Positions 1-5,177 of a DNA stretch of 5,177 nt are shown here, one piece after another. The DNA is from an uncultured Achromobacter sp. (lineage in GTDB: Bacteria > Pseudomonadota > Gammaproteobacteria > Burkholderiales > Burkholderiaceae_B): the NCBI GenBank assembly GCA_913775005.1, contig CAJYKY010000286.1:1-5177 (forward strand), given 5' to 3'. The notes under the pieces are model-generated. The model was not told the origin of the DNA and searched no databases. It was given only the letters and a program-made list of their open reading frames with translations. The position numbers and the translations under genes are program-made. Position 1 is the stretch's first letter, and every line of letters begins with the position of its first letter.

Positions 1-439
1 GATGAACAGCATTTCGTATCGCGGCTCGGCGCCCGCGCTGACGGATACGGTGGGGGGCGTGGTGCCGGTCATCTTCGACAACTTCCCGTCGACGCTGCCG
101 TACGTCAAGAGCCAGCACCTGCATGCGCTGGCGATCACGGGCGCCCAGCGCAATCCGCGCCTGCCCGATGTGCCCACGTTTGCCGAGCAAGGCTATAAGG
201 ACTACGACGTCACGGCCTGGTATGGGGTGGTGGGCCCGGCGGGCATGCCGGCCGATGTGCGCGACAAGCTGGCGCAGGCGTTTGCCCAAGCGGTCCGCGA
301 CCCGGCCACAGCGGCCAAGATGGAAGAGACGGGCGCGTTCCCGTTGGGCAATACGCCGGAGCAATTTGGCGAGCAGATCCGTGCGGAACGCGATCGCTGG
401 AAGACGGTGATCGATCGCGCGCAGATCAAGCTGCAATAG
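1..439 (+). CDS. Bug/TctC-family tripartite tricarboxylate transporter substrate-binding protein, C-terminal part
   Basis: This is the C-terminal part of a periplasmic solute-binding protein of the Bug (TctC) family. These proteins capture small carboxylates or related organic ligands, either for a TctAB-type membrane transporter or as orphan receptors. The visible 145 residues carry family hallmarks in order: YRGSAPALTD near the start, the FDN-P-S-LP segment (about residues 26-33), ALAITGAQRNPRLPDVPTFAEQG (about 43-65 overall), W-Y-G-V-V-GPAGMP (about 73-82), the TPEQF stretch (118-122) and a C-terminal AQIKLQ. A complete family member has about 320 residues, so the real start lies left of the window; the ATG at base 2 falls inside the conserved YKGSAP-type segment and is an internal Met. 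The stop is TAG at 437-439. It converges on the neighbouring operon and has no obvious functional link to it. The ligand cannot be deduced. Confidence 0.93.
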   Translation, partial: MNSISYRGSAPALTDTVGGVVPVIFDNFPSTLPYVKSQHLHALAITGAQRNPRLPDVPTFAEQGYKDYDVTAWYGVVGPAGMPADVRDKLAQAFAQAVRDPATAAKMEETGAFPLGNTPEQFGEQIRAERDRWKTVIDRAQIKLQ

Positions 440-455
440 GGGCGGGCGGCGGAAG

Positions 456-478
456 AACCGGTCGCAGTGAGACCGGTT
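456..478. terminator. Hairpin between convergent genes, possible bidirectional terminator
   Basis: AACCGGTC (456-463) and GACCGGTT (471-478) form a perfect 8-bp inverted repeat around a 7-base loop. It sits 16 bases after the Bug-protein stop and about 40 bases past the stop of the convergent flavoprotein gene, where a shared terminator is expected. Neither side has a true run of T: the + strand continues TTGTGCTC and the - strand TTCTTCC. It is therefore a weak intrinsic terminator at best and may only be a transcript-end hairpin. Confidence 0.45.
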
Positions 479-517
479 GTGCTCAGTCCAGCTGTACCGA
501 GACGGAACCGCTCGCCG

Positions 518-1987
518 TCAGTAAACGTCGCGCCGGTAGCGGCCGCTGTGTTGCAGCGCTTGCAGGGTGTCGTCGCCAAGAATGTCTTGCAGCGCGGCGT
601 CCACGCCCGCCGCCATGCCTTGCAGGCTGCCGCAGACATACACGGCGGCGCCTGCCGCGACCCAGGCGCGTAGGATATCGGCGGTTTCAAGCAGACGATG
701 CTGCACGTAGCGGCGGTCGGCCTGATCGCGTGAGAACACGGTATCAACGCGTTCCAGCGTGCCGTCTTCGCGCCACGCGGCGATTTCGTCGGCGCAGAAG
801 GCATCGTGCGCGGCGTTGCGCTCGCCGAATAGCAGCCAGTTGCGGCGATGCCCGGCCGCGCGGCGCGCTTTGATCAACGCGCGCAGCCCAGCGAGCCCGG
901 TGCCGTTGCCGATCAGCACCAGCGGCCGGTCATCGGTGGGCGCGTGGAAATTACGGTTGGTGCGCACGCGTAGATCGATCTGATCTCCCACGTGGGCAAT
1001 ATGCGTCAGCCATCCGCTGCCCACGCCCAGACCGCCATCGGCGCCGCGCATCTGACGCACCAGCAGCTGGATGGCGCCGTCTTCAGGCATGGACGCAATC
1101 GAATACTCGCGATGCGCGAGCAAAGGCCCGCCGCGTTCGTGCCGGGGGCCGATTTCCGCGATGTCGCCGGCGAGCCATTGCGCCGTCTGGCCGGGGGGCG
1201 GCGTCAAGGTCAGCAGGTAGCAGGGGCCGCCCTGGCTTGCCGGGTTGAGCAGGCGGCGCTGCGTGAGCCGCCAGGGTTCGTAGACGGGAGCTTGCCAATC
1301 CGGCAGGTCGCTGCGGCCGGCCAGCAGGCCCAGGTGATGCTGCCAATGGCGCAGCGCGGCCGGATCGTCGTTGTCGACTTCCACCAGATCGAACAGCGGC
1401 GTTGCGCCTTGCGCGTGCAGCCAGTCGTTGAGCCGATGGCCAAAGCCGCAAAACTGCGCGTACTCACGATCGCCCAACGCCAGCACAGCGTATTGCGTGC
1501 CGGTCAGCGGGCGAGCGGGATCAGGAAGCGTGTGCGTTGCCGCGAGCGCCGCGGCGGCGGCCTTCGCGTCCGCCGCATAGCCGCTGAGCGCCGCCATTGC
1601 CATCGTGACGGACTCGCTCCGCTGCATCTGCCCCGCGAACGCGGCGGCGGCGTCGGGCGGATCGCCCTCGCCATAGGTGCTGATAACGAACAGCATGCGC
1701 CGGTACGCCGACAGCCGCGCGGTGTCCAGCTGTTCCAGCGAGGCCACGCGCACCGTCAGGCCGCCCGCGCGCAGCGATTCCGCCGTCTGCGCGGCCAGCA
1801 ATTCCGCGTAGCCCGTTTGTGAGGCGTAGGCGACCAGCAGCGTGTCGTCCGGCGCGGGGGCGTTCAAGGCCAGCAGCGCTTGCGCCTGGCGTGCCTCGTG
1901 GCGGCGGGCGCGGCGCCAGGCCCACAGGCATAGCAGCAGCCACAGCCCCATCACGCACGCCGCAGCGATCAAACGATTCTGGCTCAT
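518..1987 (-). CDS. Membrane-anchored flavodoxin/FAD/NADPH reductase (sulfite reductase flavoprotein alpha-like)
   Basis: A diflavin reductase of the CysJ/cytochrome P450 reductase type, which moves electrons from NADPH through FAD to FMN and on to an acceptor. Its 489 residues show one N-terminal membrane helix (about 5-24) followed by RRARRHEAR, which by the positive-inside rule puts the catalytic part in the cytoplasm. A flavodoxin domain follows (about 49-195), with the FMN loops ASQTGYAE (55-62), TYGEGDPPD (104-112) and LALGDREY (169-176). The FAD domain has REYSIAS (293-299). The NADPH domain has IGNGTGLAG (359-367), LLFGERN (385-391), FSRDQADRRYVQ (418-429) and VYVCGS (449-454). It ends in YRRDVY with a terminal aromatic, as in CysJ. 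The Ser-Arg at 419-420 points to NADPH rather than NADH. The start chosen is ATG at 1987, 4 bases after the ApbE stop; a longer reading to 2107 would overlap apbE and add an Arg-rich non-protein-like leader. In some relatives this module is fused to a PepSY membrane part (PiuB type); here the two are separate genes. It is unlikely to be assimilatory sulfite reductase, given the anchor and the neighbours. Confidence 0.9.
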   Translation of the reverse strand: MSQNRLIAAACVMGLWLLLCLWAWRRARRHEARQAQALLALNAPAPDDTLLVAYASQTGYAELLAAQTAESLRAGGLTVRVASLEQLDTARLSAYRRMLFVISTYGEGDPPDAAAAFAGQMQRSESVTMAMAALSGYAADAKAAAAALAATHTLPDPARPLTGTQYAVLALGDREYAQFCGFGHRLNDWLHAQGATPLFDLVEVDNDDPAALRHWQHHLGLLAGRSDLPDWQAPVYEPWRLTQRRLLNPASQGGPCYLLTLTPPPGQTAQWLAGDIAEIGPRHERGGPLLAHREYSIASMPEDGAIQLLVRQMRGADGGLGVGSGWLTHIAHVGDQIDLRVRTNRNFHAPTDDRPLVLIGNGTGLAGLRALIKARRAAGHRRNWLLFGERNAAHDAFCADEIAAWREDGTLERVDTVFSRDQADRRYVQHRLLETADILRAWVAAGAAVYVCGSLQGMAAGVDAALQDILGDDTLQALQHSGRYRRDVY

Positions 1988-1991
1988 GCGA

Positions 1992-3017
1992 TCAGTCGAG
2001 TTGCGCCTGCGCCTGAAACGCCGGGGTGGCGATGACGCGCCAGGCGTCGGCGTTGCGCAGGATGAACAGGGCGGCCAAGCCGTGGCGGCGCGCGTACGCC
2101 AGGCCATCGGCCTCGCCCAAGACGGTCAGTACCGTGGCTAGCGCATCGGCCTGCATGCAGACCGGGTGCAACACGGACACGGACGCGACGTTGTTGCGCA
2201 CGGGCTGGCCGGTGCGCGGGTCGATGGTGTGGGCGTAGCGCGCGTCGCCGCTGCCCGCGTGGCGGCGGTAGTCGCCCGATGTGGCAATGCTGCGGTCTTG
2301 CAGCGGCAAGGCCAGCGCATGCGCATCGCTGGCGTCCGGCACTTCGATGGCCACGCGCCACGGCTGACCGTCAGGCCGGGTGCCGCGCGCGCGCAATTCA
2401 CCGCCCACTTCCACCAGGTATTGCGTGATGCCCAGCGCATCCAGCGCCATGGCCGCGCGGTCCACGCCATAGCCTTTGGCAATGGATGACAAGTCGATAT
2501 ACGCGCCGCCCGGTTGGCGCGCGGCCTGGCGGTCTGCGTCAAGCTCGATGCGCTGCCAGCCGCAACGCGCACGCGCGGCCTCGACAGCGGCGGGGGACGG
2601 CGGCTCGAACGCACGTTGATGCGGGCCGAAACCCCAGGCGTTCACCAGCGGCCCCACGGTCGGGTCGTACGCGCCGTCGCTATCCTTGGCCAACGCCAAG
2701 GCGTGGCTCAGCACCTGGAAAAACCCTTCGGGAAGCTGTTGCCAGCCGGGTGCAGATTGATTGAACCGCGTGATGTCCGAGCCGGCCTCCCACGTGCTCA
2801 TCTGCGCCACAACCTCATCCAGCGCGGCCTGGATCGCGCGCCGCGCCGCCGCGTCGCCGCAGCCGGCGGGCAGCGCCATGCGCGCGGACCACGTGGTGCC
2901 CATCGTCGCCCCGGCCAGCGCCGCTAGCGCACGCGGCGCGGCGGGCATGGCGCCATAGGTGACGCGCACGACAGGCGCTGTCGAGCCTTGCTGCGCGTAC
3001 GAGGCGGGCTTGGTCAC
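1992..3017 (-). CDS. apbE: ApbE-family FAD:protein FMN transferase
   Basis: ApbE enzymes split FAD and attach FMN through a phosphoester bond to a Thr or Ser of a target protein. Family motifs appear in order: ATMGTTWS (37-44), STWEAGSDITRFN (74-86), GAYDPTVGPLVNAWGFGP (115-132), IDLSSIAKGYGVD (174-186), the EVGGELRARG glycine loop (203-212), SIATSGDYRR (243-252), HTIDPRTGQPV (263-273) and ADALATVLTVLG (290-301). Asp291 and Thr295 correspond to the family's Mg-binding residues. At 341 aa it is full length. The start is GTG at 3017, 12 bases after the DUF4198 stop, with no good ribosome-binding site, so translation may be coupled to the upstream gene. An in-frame ATG at 2948 (residue 24) is an alternative, also without a clear site. 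Neither start gives a recognisable Sec signal peptide or lipobox, although many ApbE proteins are exported. The likely target is the DUF2271 protein of the same operon. Confidence 0.93.
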   Translation of the reverse strand: MTKPASYAQQGSTAPVVRVTYGAMPAAPRALAALAGATMGTTWSARMALPAGCGDAAARRAIQAALDEVVAQMSTWEAGSDITRFNQSAPGWQQLPEGFFQVLSHALALAKDSDGAYDPTVGPLVNAWGFGPHQRAFEPPSPAAVEAARARCGWQRIELDADRQAARQPGGAYIDLSSIAKGYGVDRAAMALDALGITQYLVEVGGELRARGTRPDGQPWRVAIEVPDASDAHALALPLQDRSIATSGDYRRHAGSGDARYAHTIDPRTGQPVRNNVASVSVLHPVCMQADALATVLTVLGEADGLAYARRHGLAALFILRNADAWRVIATPAFQAQAQLD

Positions 3018-3029
3018 GCGCGGGCCGGC

Positions 3030-3854
3030 TTAGGGTTGCAGCACTTCGACGGTGCCGGCATAGGACAGGCGGCGCTTCTTGGCTTGCGGCACCGAGACCT
3101 TGGCGTCTTCCAGGCCGGCTTCGATCCAGTACAGACCGGGCTGCGCCCACTTCACGGCGAACTTGCCGTCCTTGTCGGTCTTGAGCTTGATCTCGCCCAC
3201 CTTGTCGCGATAGCGGCTGCCGCCCGGCACGACGTTGACCTCGAGTTCGGCGGCGGGCTTGCCGTCCACCAGCATCTGGAACGTGGCCTCTTCGCCGGAA
3301 AACAAATCGTTGGGATGCGTCACGGGCGCCAGCTCCAGGCCGCGGCCCACGGGTTTGACGGTGCTCGGCTTGCCGGCGGTCACGAAGGTTTCCACGCGGC
3401 CCAGGCTTTGCGATACCTCAAGCTCTTGCGCGTTGGCGGGCACGGCCTGGGCCATGCCTTCCACCTTGCCAAAGTAGCGCTTGTTCTTTCCGTCTTCTTT
3501 CCAGCGCGCGAACACGCCGTCGTTGACGACCGCCACCCGATACGTGCCGCTTTGCTTCAGTTGCAGGTCGAAGGTGCTGCGCAGCTTGCCGCGATTGATG
3601 TTTTCCGCTTCGGCGGTGCTGCCGTCCGGGGCGACGACGGTCAGGCCGTCCAGGCGCAGCGGCGCATGGTTGAAATAGAACTTGTCGTTGCCCACGGCGG
3701 CGTCAACCGTGACCCAGCTGTCGGTGCCCGACAGCACGGTGGAAGACGGCACCATCCACACGTCATGCGCGTGGGCGGCGTAGGGCAGGCTCAGCGCCAG
3801 CGCGGCGGCCAGTTTGGCGGCAGAGGTCAGGGTGGCTTTCAGGCGTGCATTCAT
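3030..3854 (-). CDS. DUF4198 domain periplasmic protein
   Basis: A 274-residue exported protein of the DUF4198 family, whose members occur in metal-related loci, including nickel-transport accessory proteins and TonB/siderophore neighbourhoods. The biochemical role is not established. The N-terminus MNARLKATLTSAAKLAAALA continues to a hydrophobic core and an AHA cleavage site (27-29), giving a typical Sec signal peptide. The mature protein would start HDVWMVPSSTVLSG, the family signature. The rest is predicted beta-rich, with PGGSRYRDKVGEIKLKTD (210-227) and a carboxypeptidase-regulatory-like stretch KDGKFAVKWAQPGLYWIEA (228-246), and it ends RLSYAGTVEVLQP. The start is ATG at 3854, because it begins the signal peptide and has AAGGAA 7 bases upstream. 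An in-frame ATG at 3881, directly after the DUF2271 stop, would only add nine residues before the signal peptide. It probably binds a metal or substrate next to the DUF2271 carrier; this is inference. Confidence 0.88.
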   Translation of the reverse strand: MNARLKATLTSAAKLAAALALSLPYAAHAHDVWMVPSSTVLSGTDSWVTVDAAVGNDKFYFNHAPLRLDGLTVVAPDGSTAEAENINRGKLRSTFDLQLKQSGTYRVAVVNDGVFARWKEDGKNKRYFGKVEGMAQAVPANAQELEVSQSLGRVETFVTAGKPSTVKPVGRGLELAPVTHPNDLFSGEEATFQMLVDGKPAAELEVNVVPGGSRYRDKVGEIKLKTDKDGKFAVKWAQPGLYWIEAGLEDAKVSVPQAKKRRLSYAGTVEVLQP

Positions 3855-3881
3855 GGTTGCGTTCCTTGCGTGCAGAATCAT

Positions 3882-4397
3882 TTAAGGTTTCAGGTCAAGC
3901 GCAATGGCGCCCAGTTCATGCTCACCGCGCGCGCTCAGCTGCTCGGCCTTTTGCGGCGGCCACTGGAACGGAATGCGCACCAGCTCACGGCCGCCGACTT
4001 CGCGTGCGGCCTCAACCACGACCGCGTACTGACCCGGCTTGAGCGTGGACAGCGGCTTGGACGCCGCGTCAAAACTCAGTGCGTGCTTGCCCACCGGTTT
4101 GGTCGCGCCGCTGACGCCGTCCACCGGGAATTGCTGGTTGCGGCCGCTGCGTCGCCACCATTGGCGCATGTCCTTCAACCACTCGGTGCCTTCGTTGTTC
4201 TTCTTGGCGACGTCATACCAGACGGCCAGATCAGTCGCCACGCTTTGATCGGTGTTTTCGATCCAGATGGCCACGTAGGGGCGGTGGTACTCGGCCACAT
4301 CCAGGCGCGGCACTTCAATGGACAGGCCGATATCGGCCGCGTTGGCCGTTCGGGCGATTGCGCCGGCGACCAACGCCGACAACAACAGTTTGCGCAT
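3882..4397 (-). CDS. DUF2271 periplasmic protein with ApbE flavinylation motif
   Basis: A 171-residue exported protein of the DUF2271 family. The N-terminus MRKLLLSALVAGAIARTANA is a Sec signal peptide with likely cleavage after ANA (18-20). The mature part has the family pattern: EVPRLDVAEYHRPYVAIWIEN (28-48), LAVWYDVAKK (57-66), EWLKDMRQWWRRSGR (72-86) and KPGQYAVVVEAAREVGGRE (120-138). Residues 93-99 read D-G-V-S-G-A-T and match the ApbE acceptor consensus Dxx(S/T)GAT, seen for example in NqrC; FMN would be attached to Thr99. With apbE two genes downstream, this makes it a probable covalent FMN carrier in the periplasm. The start is ATG at 4397, because GGAG lies 6 bases upstream and the signal peptide begins there; extending to 4448 would overlap the PepSY gene and add a non-signal leader. 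It lies 28 bases after the PepSY stop. Flavinylation itself is inferred from the motif. Confidence 0.88.
   Translation of the reverse strand: MRKLLLSALVAGAIARTANAADIGLSIEVPRLDVAEYHRPYVAIWIENTDQSVATDLAVWYDVAKKNNEGTEWLKDMRQWWRRSGRNQQFPVDGVSGATKPVGKHALSFDAASKPLSTLKPGQYAVVVEAAREVGGRELVRIPFQWPPQKAEQLSARGEHELGAIALDLKP
4101..4121 (-). other. Predicted FMN attachment site in the DUF2271 protein
   Basis: These 21 bases encode D-G-V-S-G-A-T (residues 93-99). This is a full match to the sequence that ApbE transferases recognise, with Thr99 as the predicted FMN-bearing residue. The site lies in the exported part of the protein, after the RQWWRRSGR segment. Confidence 0.75.
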
Positions 4398-4425
4398 GGA
4401 ATTCTCCAGGGGCGGATCGATGGAA

Positions 4426-5052
4426 TCAGTGAATGAAGAGCAGGGCAAGCACGACGGGAATCACGACGCCCAGGCCCACCATGGGCCAGGTCGCGCTGCG
4501 GTTGCCGGCATGCATCTTCAGCAGAACCAGCCCGGTCAACGAAAAGACCAGACAGGCGACGGCGAAGATGTCCAGGAACCAGCTCCAGGCCAGGCCGGTG
4601 TTGCGGCCTTTGTGCAAGTCATTCAGGTACGAGACCCAGCCGCGATCGGTGCGTTCGTATTCGACGTCGCCGCTGGCCAGATCAATGGATAACCACGCGT
4701 CACCGCCTGCGCGCGGCAACGACAGATAGACTTCGCCCGCAGACCATTCCGCCGGCTTGCCGGCCGTGCCGGCGTCCAGGCTGTCGTCCAGCCATTGCGC
4801 CACGCTAGCGGGCAGCGGCGCCTTCTTCTGGCCGGCAGGTGCGGACAATTGCTTGAGGATGGGGTCGGGCAGTTGCGCCTGGCGGGTGGTGACCACCGCC
4901 TTCGATTCAATATGCGACGCGTTATTCAGCGTGAGGCCGGTGATGGCGAACAACAGCATCCCCAGCAGGCACAGGGCCGAGCTGATCCAGTGCCATTGAT
5001 GCAGCGTTTTGAGCCAATAGGCACGACGCCGAGGGGTGGGTTGACTGTCCAT
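4426..5052 (-). CDS. PepSY-type inner-membrane protein, putative siderophore/ferric reductase subunit
   Basis: A 208-residue membrane protein of the PepSY-associated TM group. Helix 1 spans about 23-43, with LHQWHW (17-22) just before it. A periplasmic domain of about 110 residues follows and includes EVYLSLPRAGGDAWLSID and DVEYERTDRGW, a PepSY-like beta pattern. Helix 2 spans about 155-178, preceded by LNDLHKGRNTG (143-153), and helix 3 is 189-208. His18, His21, His147 and His181 lie close to membrane ends. The LHxWH and LHxGR motifs are typical of this family, and the related reductase FoxB carries haem, so haem binding is plausible but not shown. Known relatives such as FpvG, FoxB and PiuB act in siderophore-iron reduction. 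As first gene of the operon it sits directly behind the Fur-box promoter. The start at 5052 is the only reasonable ATG and keeps the basic leader PRRRAYWLK, but no clear ribosome-binding site precedes it. The job proposed here is to carry electrons between the cytoplasmic flavoprotein and the DUF2271 carrier. Confidence 0.85.
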   Translation of the reverse strand: MDSQPTPRRRAYWLKTLHQWHWISSALCLLGMLLFAITGLTLNNASHIESKAVVTTRQAQLPDPILKQLSAPAGQKKAPLPASVAQWLDDSLDAGTAGKPAEWSAGEVYLSLPRAGGDAWLSIDLASGDVEYERTDRGWVSYLNDLHKGRNTGLAWSWFLDIFAVACLVFSLTGLVLLKMHAGNRSATWPMVGLGVVIPVVLALLFIH

Positions 5053-5076
5053 GCGGGATTCGATTTGAAGCCGCGG

Positions 5077-5085
5077 ATTCTAACA
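5077..5085 (-). promoter_or_regulatory. Candidate extended -10 promoter element for the five-gene operon
   Basis: Read on the - strand, this is TGT followed by TAGAAT, an extended -10 element (TGn plus a hexamer one base off TATAAT). It would start transcription near base 5070 and leave a leader of about 17 bases before the PepSY start. No good -35 hexamer lies 16-18 bases upstream, and that region is occupied by the Fur-box match. The TG extension may compensate. Confidence 0.45.
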
Positions 5086-5109
5086 TTTAATGAGAATTAC
5101 TCTTATAAA
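5080..5109 (+). promoter_or_regulatory. Possible rightward promoter overlapping the Fur box
   Basis: CTAACA (5080-5085) and TATAAA (5104-5109), spaced by 18 bases, could form a sigma-70 promoter reading rightward, with the Fur box as its spacer. A G-rich stretch ends at an ATG at 5171, but only seven bases remain in the window, so no gene can be claimed. Apart from this, bases 5110-5177 show no recognisable feature. Confidence 0.25.
5088..5107. promoter_or_regulatory. Fur box
   Basis: TAATGAGAATTACTCTTATA closely matches the iron-repressor binding pattern TAATGAGAATTATTCTCATT (17 of 20 positions by eye), including the GAG-AATTA-CTC core. It stands out as an AT-rich island in GC-rich DNA, 36 bases upstream of the first gene, over the -35/spacer region of the candidate promoter. 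Fur with ferrous iron would block transcription there, so the operon should be switched on by iron limitation. Confidence 0.8.
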
Positions 5110-5177
5110 ACTGGGGGCGTAGGGAAGCGTTGCGCGCAGAAGAGAATTTCAATCCGTTTCGAAGGGGGGGATGGGAG

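Noticed and set aside
992..1822. 276-codon open frame on the + strand opposite the flavoprotein gene
   Set aside because: Arg/Ala/Gln-rich low-complexity translation with no motif, lying wholly antisense to conserved flavodoxin and FAD domains.
1988..2107. Upstream extension of the flavoprotein reading frame
   Set aside because: It overlaps the conserved 3' part of apbE, and its 40 residues are Arg/Pro/Ser-rich, whereas the ATG at 1987 starts a clear membrane anchor.
3032..3884. DUF2271, DUF4198 and apbE lie in the same reading frame, with a TAA followed directly by ATG at 3881, suggesting a split fusion gene
   Set aside because: DUF4198 has its own ribosome-binding site and signal peptide at 3854. 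Sharing a frame happens by chance in one third of neighbours, so this is not evidence of a broken fusion.
2988..4436. 482-codon open frame on the + strand opposite the DUF4198 and DUF2271 genes
   Set aside because: It mirrors two well-supported genes with signal peptides and ribosome-binding sites. Its product is rich in His, Gly, Arg and Gln with no domain pattern, as expected for the complement of GC-rich coding DNA.
5137..5156. Second Fur-like half site (AGAGAATTTC)
   Set aside because: Only one half resembles the consensus and there is no matching inverted half, so it could be chance.
1..5177. CRISPR arrays, tRNA or rRNA genes, insertion sequences, attachment sites
   Set aside because: No regularly spaced repeats, tRNA-like folds, transposase motifs or terminal inverted repeats were seen. 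The window is almost fully occupied by the six genes.

Overview
The window looks like chromosomal DNA from a high-GC betaproteobacterium, most likely the Bordetella/Achromobacter group (family Alcaligenaceae). This rests on strongly GC-biased codon use and on a Bug/TctC-type solute-binding protein at the left edge, a family greatly expanded in those genera. The genus is an inference.

Layout. Bases 1-439 (+ strand) hold the 3' end of the Bug-family periplasmic binding protein gene. A short gap (440-517) with a perfect 8-bp inverted repeat separates it from a convergent gene cluster. Bases 5052 down to 518 (- strand) hold five tightly packed genes that read as one operon, in transcription order: a PepSY-type inner-membrane protein (5052-4426), a DUF2271 periplasmic protein (4397-3882), a DUF4198 periplasmic protein (3854-3030), an ApbE FAD:protein FMN transferase (3017-1992) and a membrane-anchored flavodoxin/FAD/NADPH reductase (1987-518). 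Gaps are 28, 27, 12 and 4 bases. Bases 5053-5177 hold an AT-rich promoter region with a strong Fur-box match (5088-5107) and no convincing gene.

How the genes may work together. The operon resembles a Fur-controlled electron-transfer module for iron or siderophore reduction in the periplasm. The last gene product would take electrons from NADPH through FAD and FMN on the cytoplasmic face. The His-rich PepSY membrane protein, possibly haem-bearing, would pass them across the inner membrane. The DUF2271 protein carries a clean ApbE target motif (D-G-V-S-G-A-T, residues 93-99), so ApbE probably attaches FMN to its Thr99, making it a periplasmic flavoprotein carrier. DUF4198 would be the substrate-side or metal-binding partner; its predicted mature N-terminus begins His-Asp. 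Domain calls come directly from motifs. The electron path and the iron substrate are inferences from the Fur box and from related PepSY siderophore reductases (FpvG, FoxB, PiuB type). The main unexplained point is that the ApbE protein has no visible export signal although its presumed target is exported.
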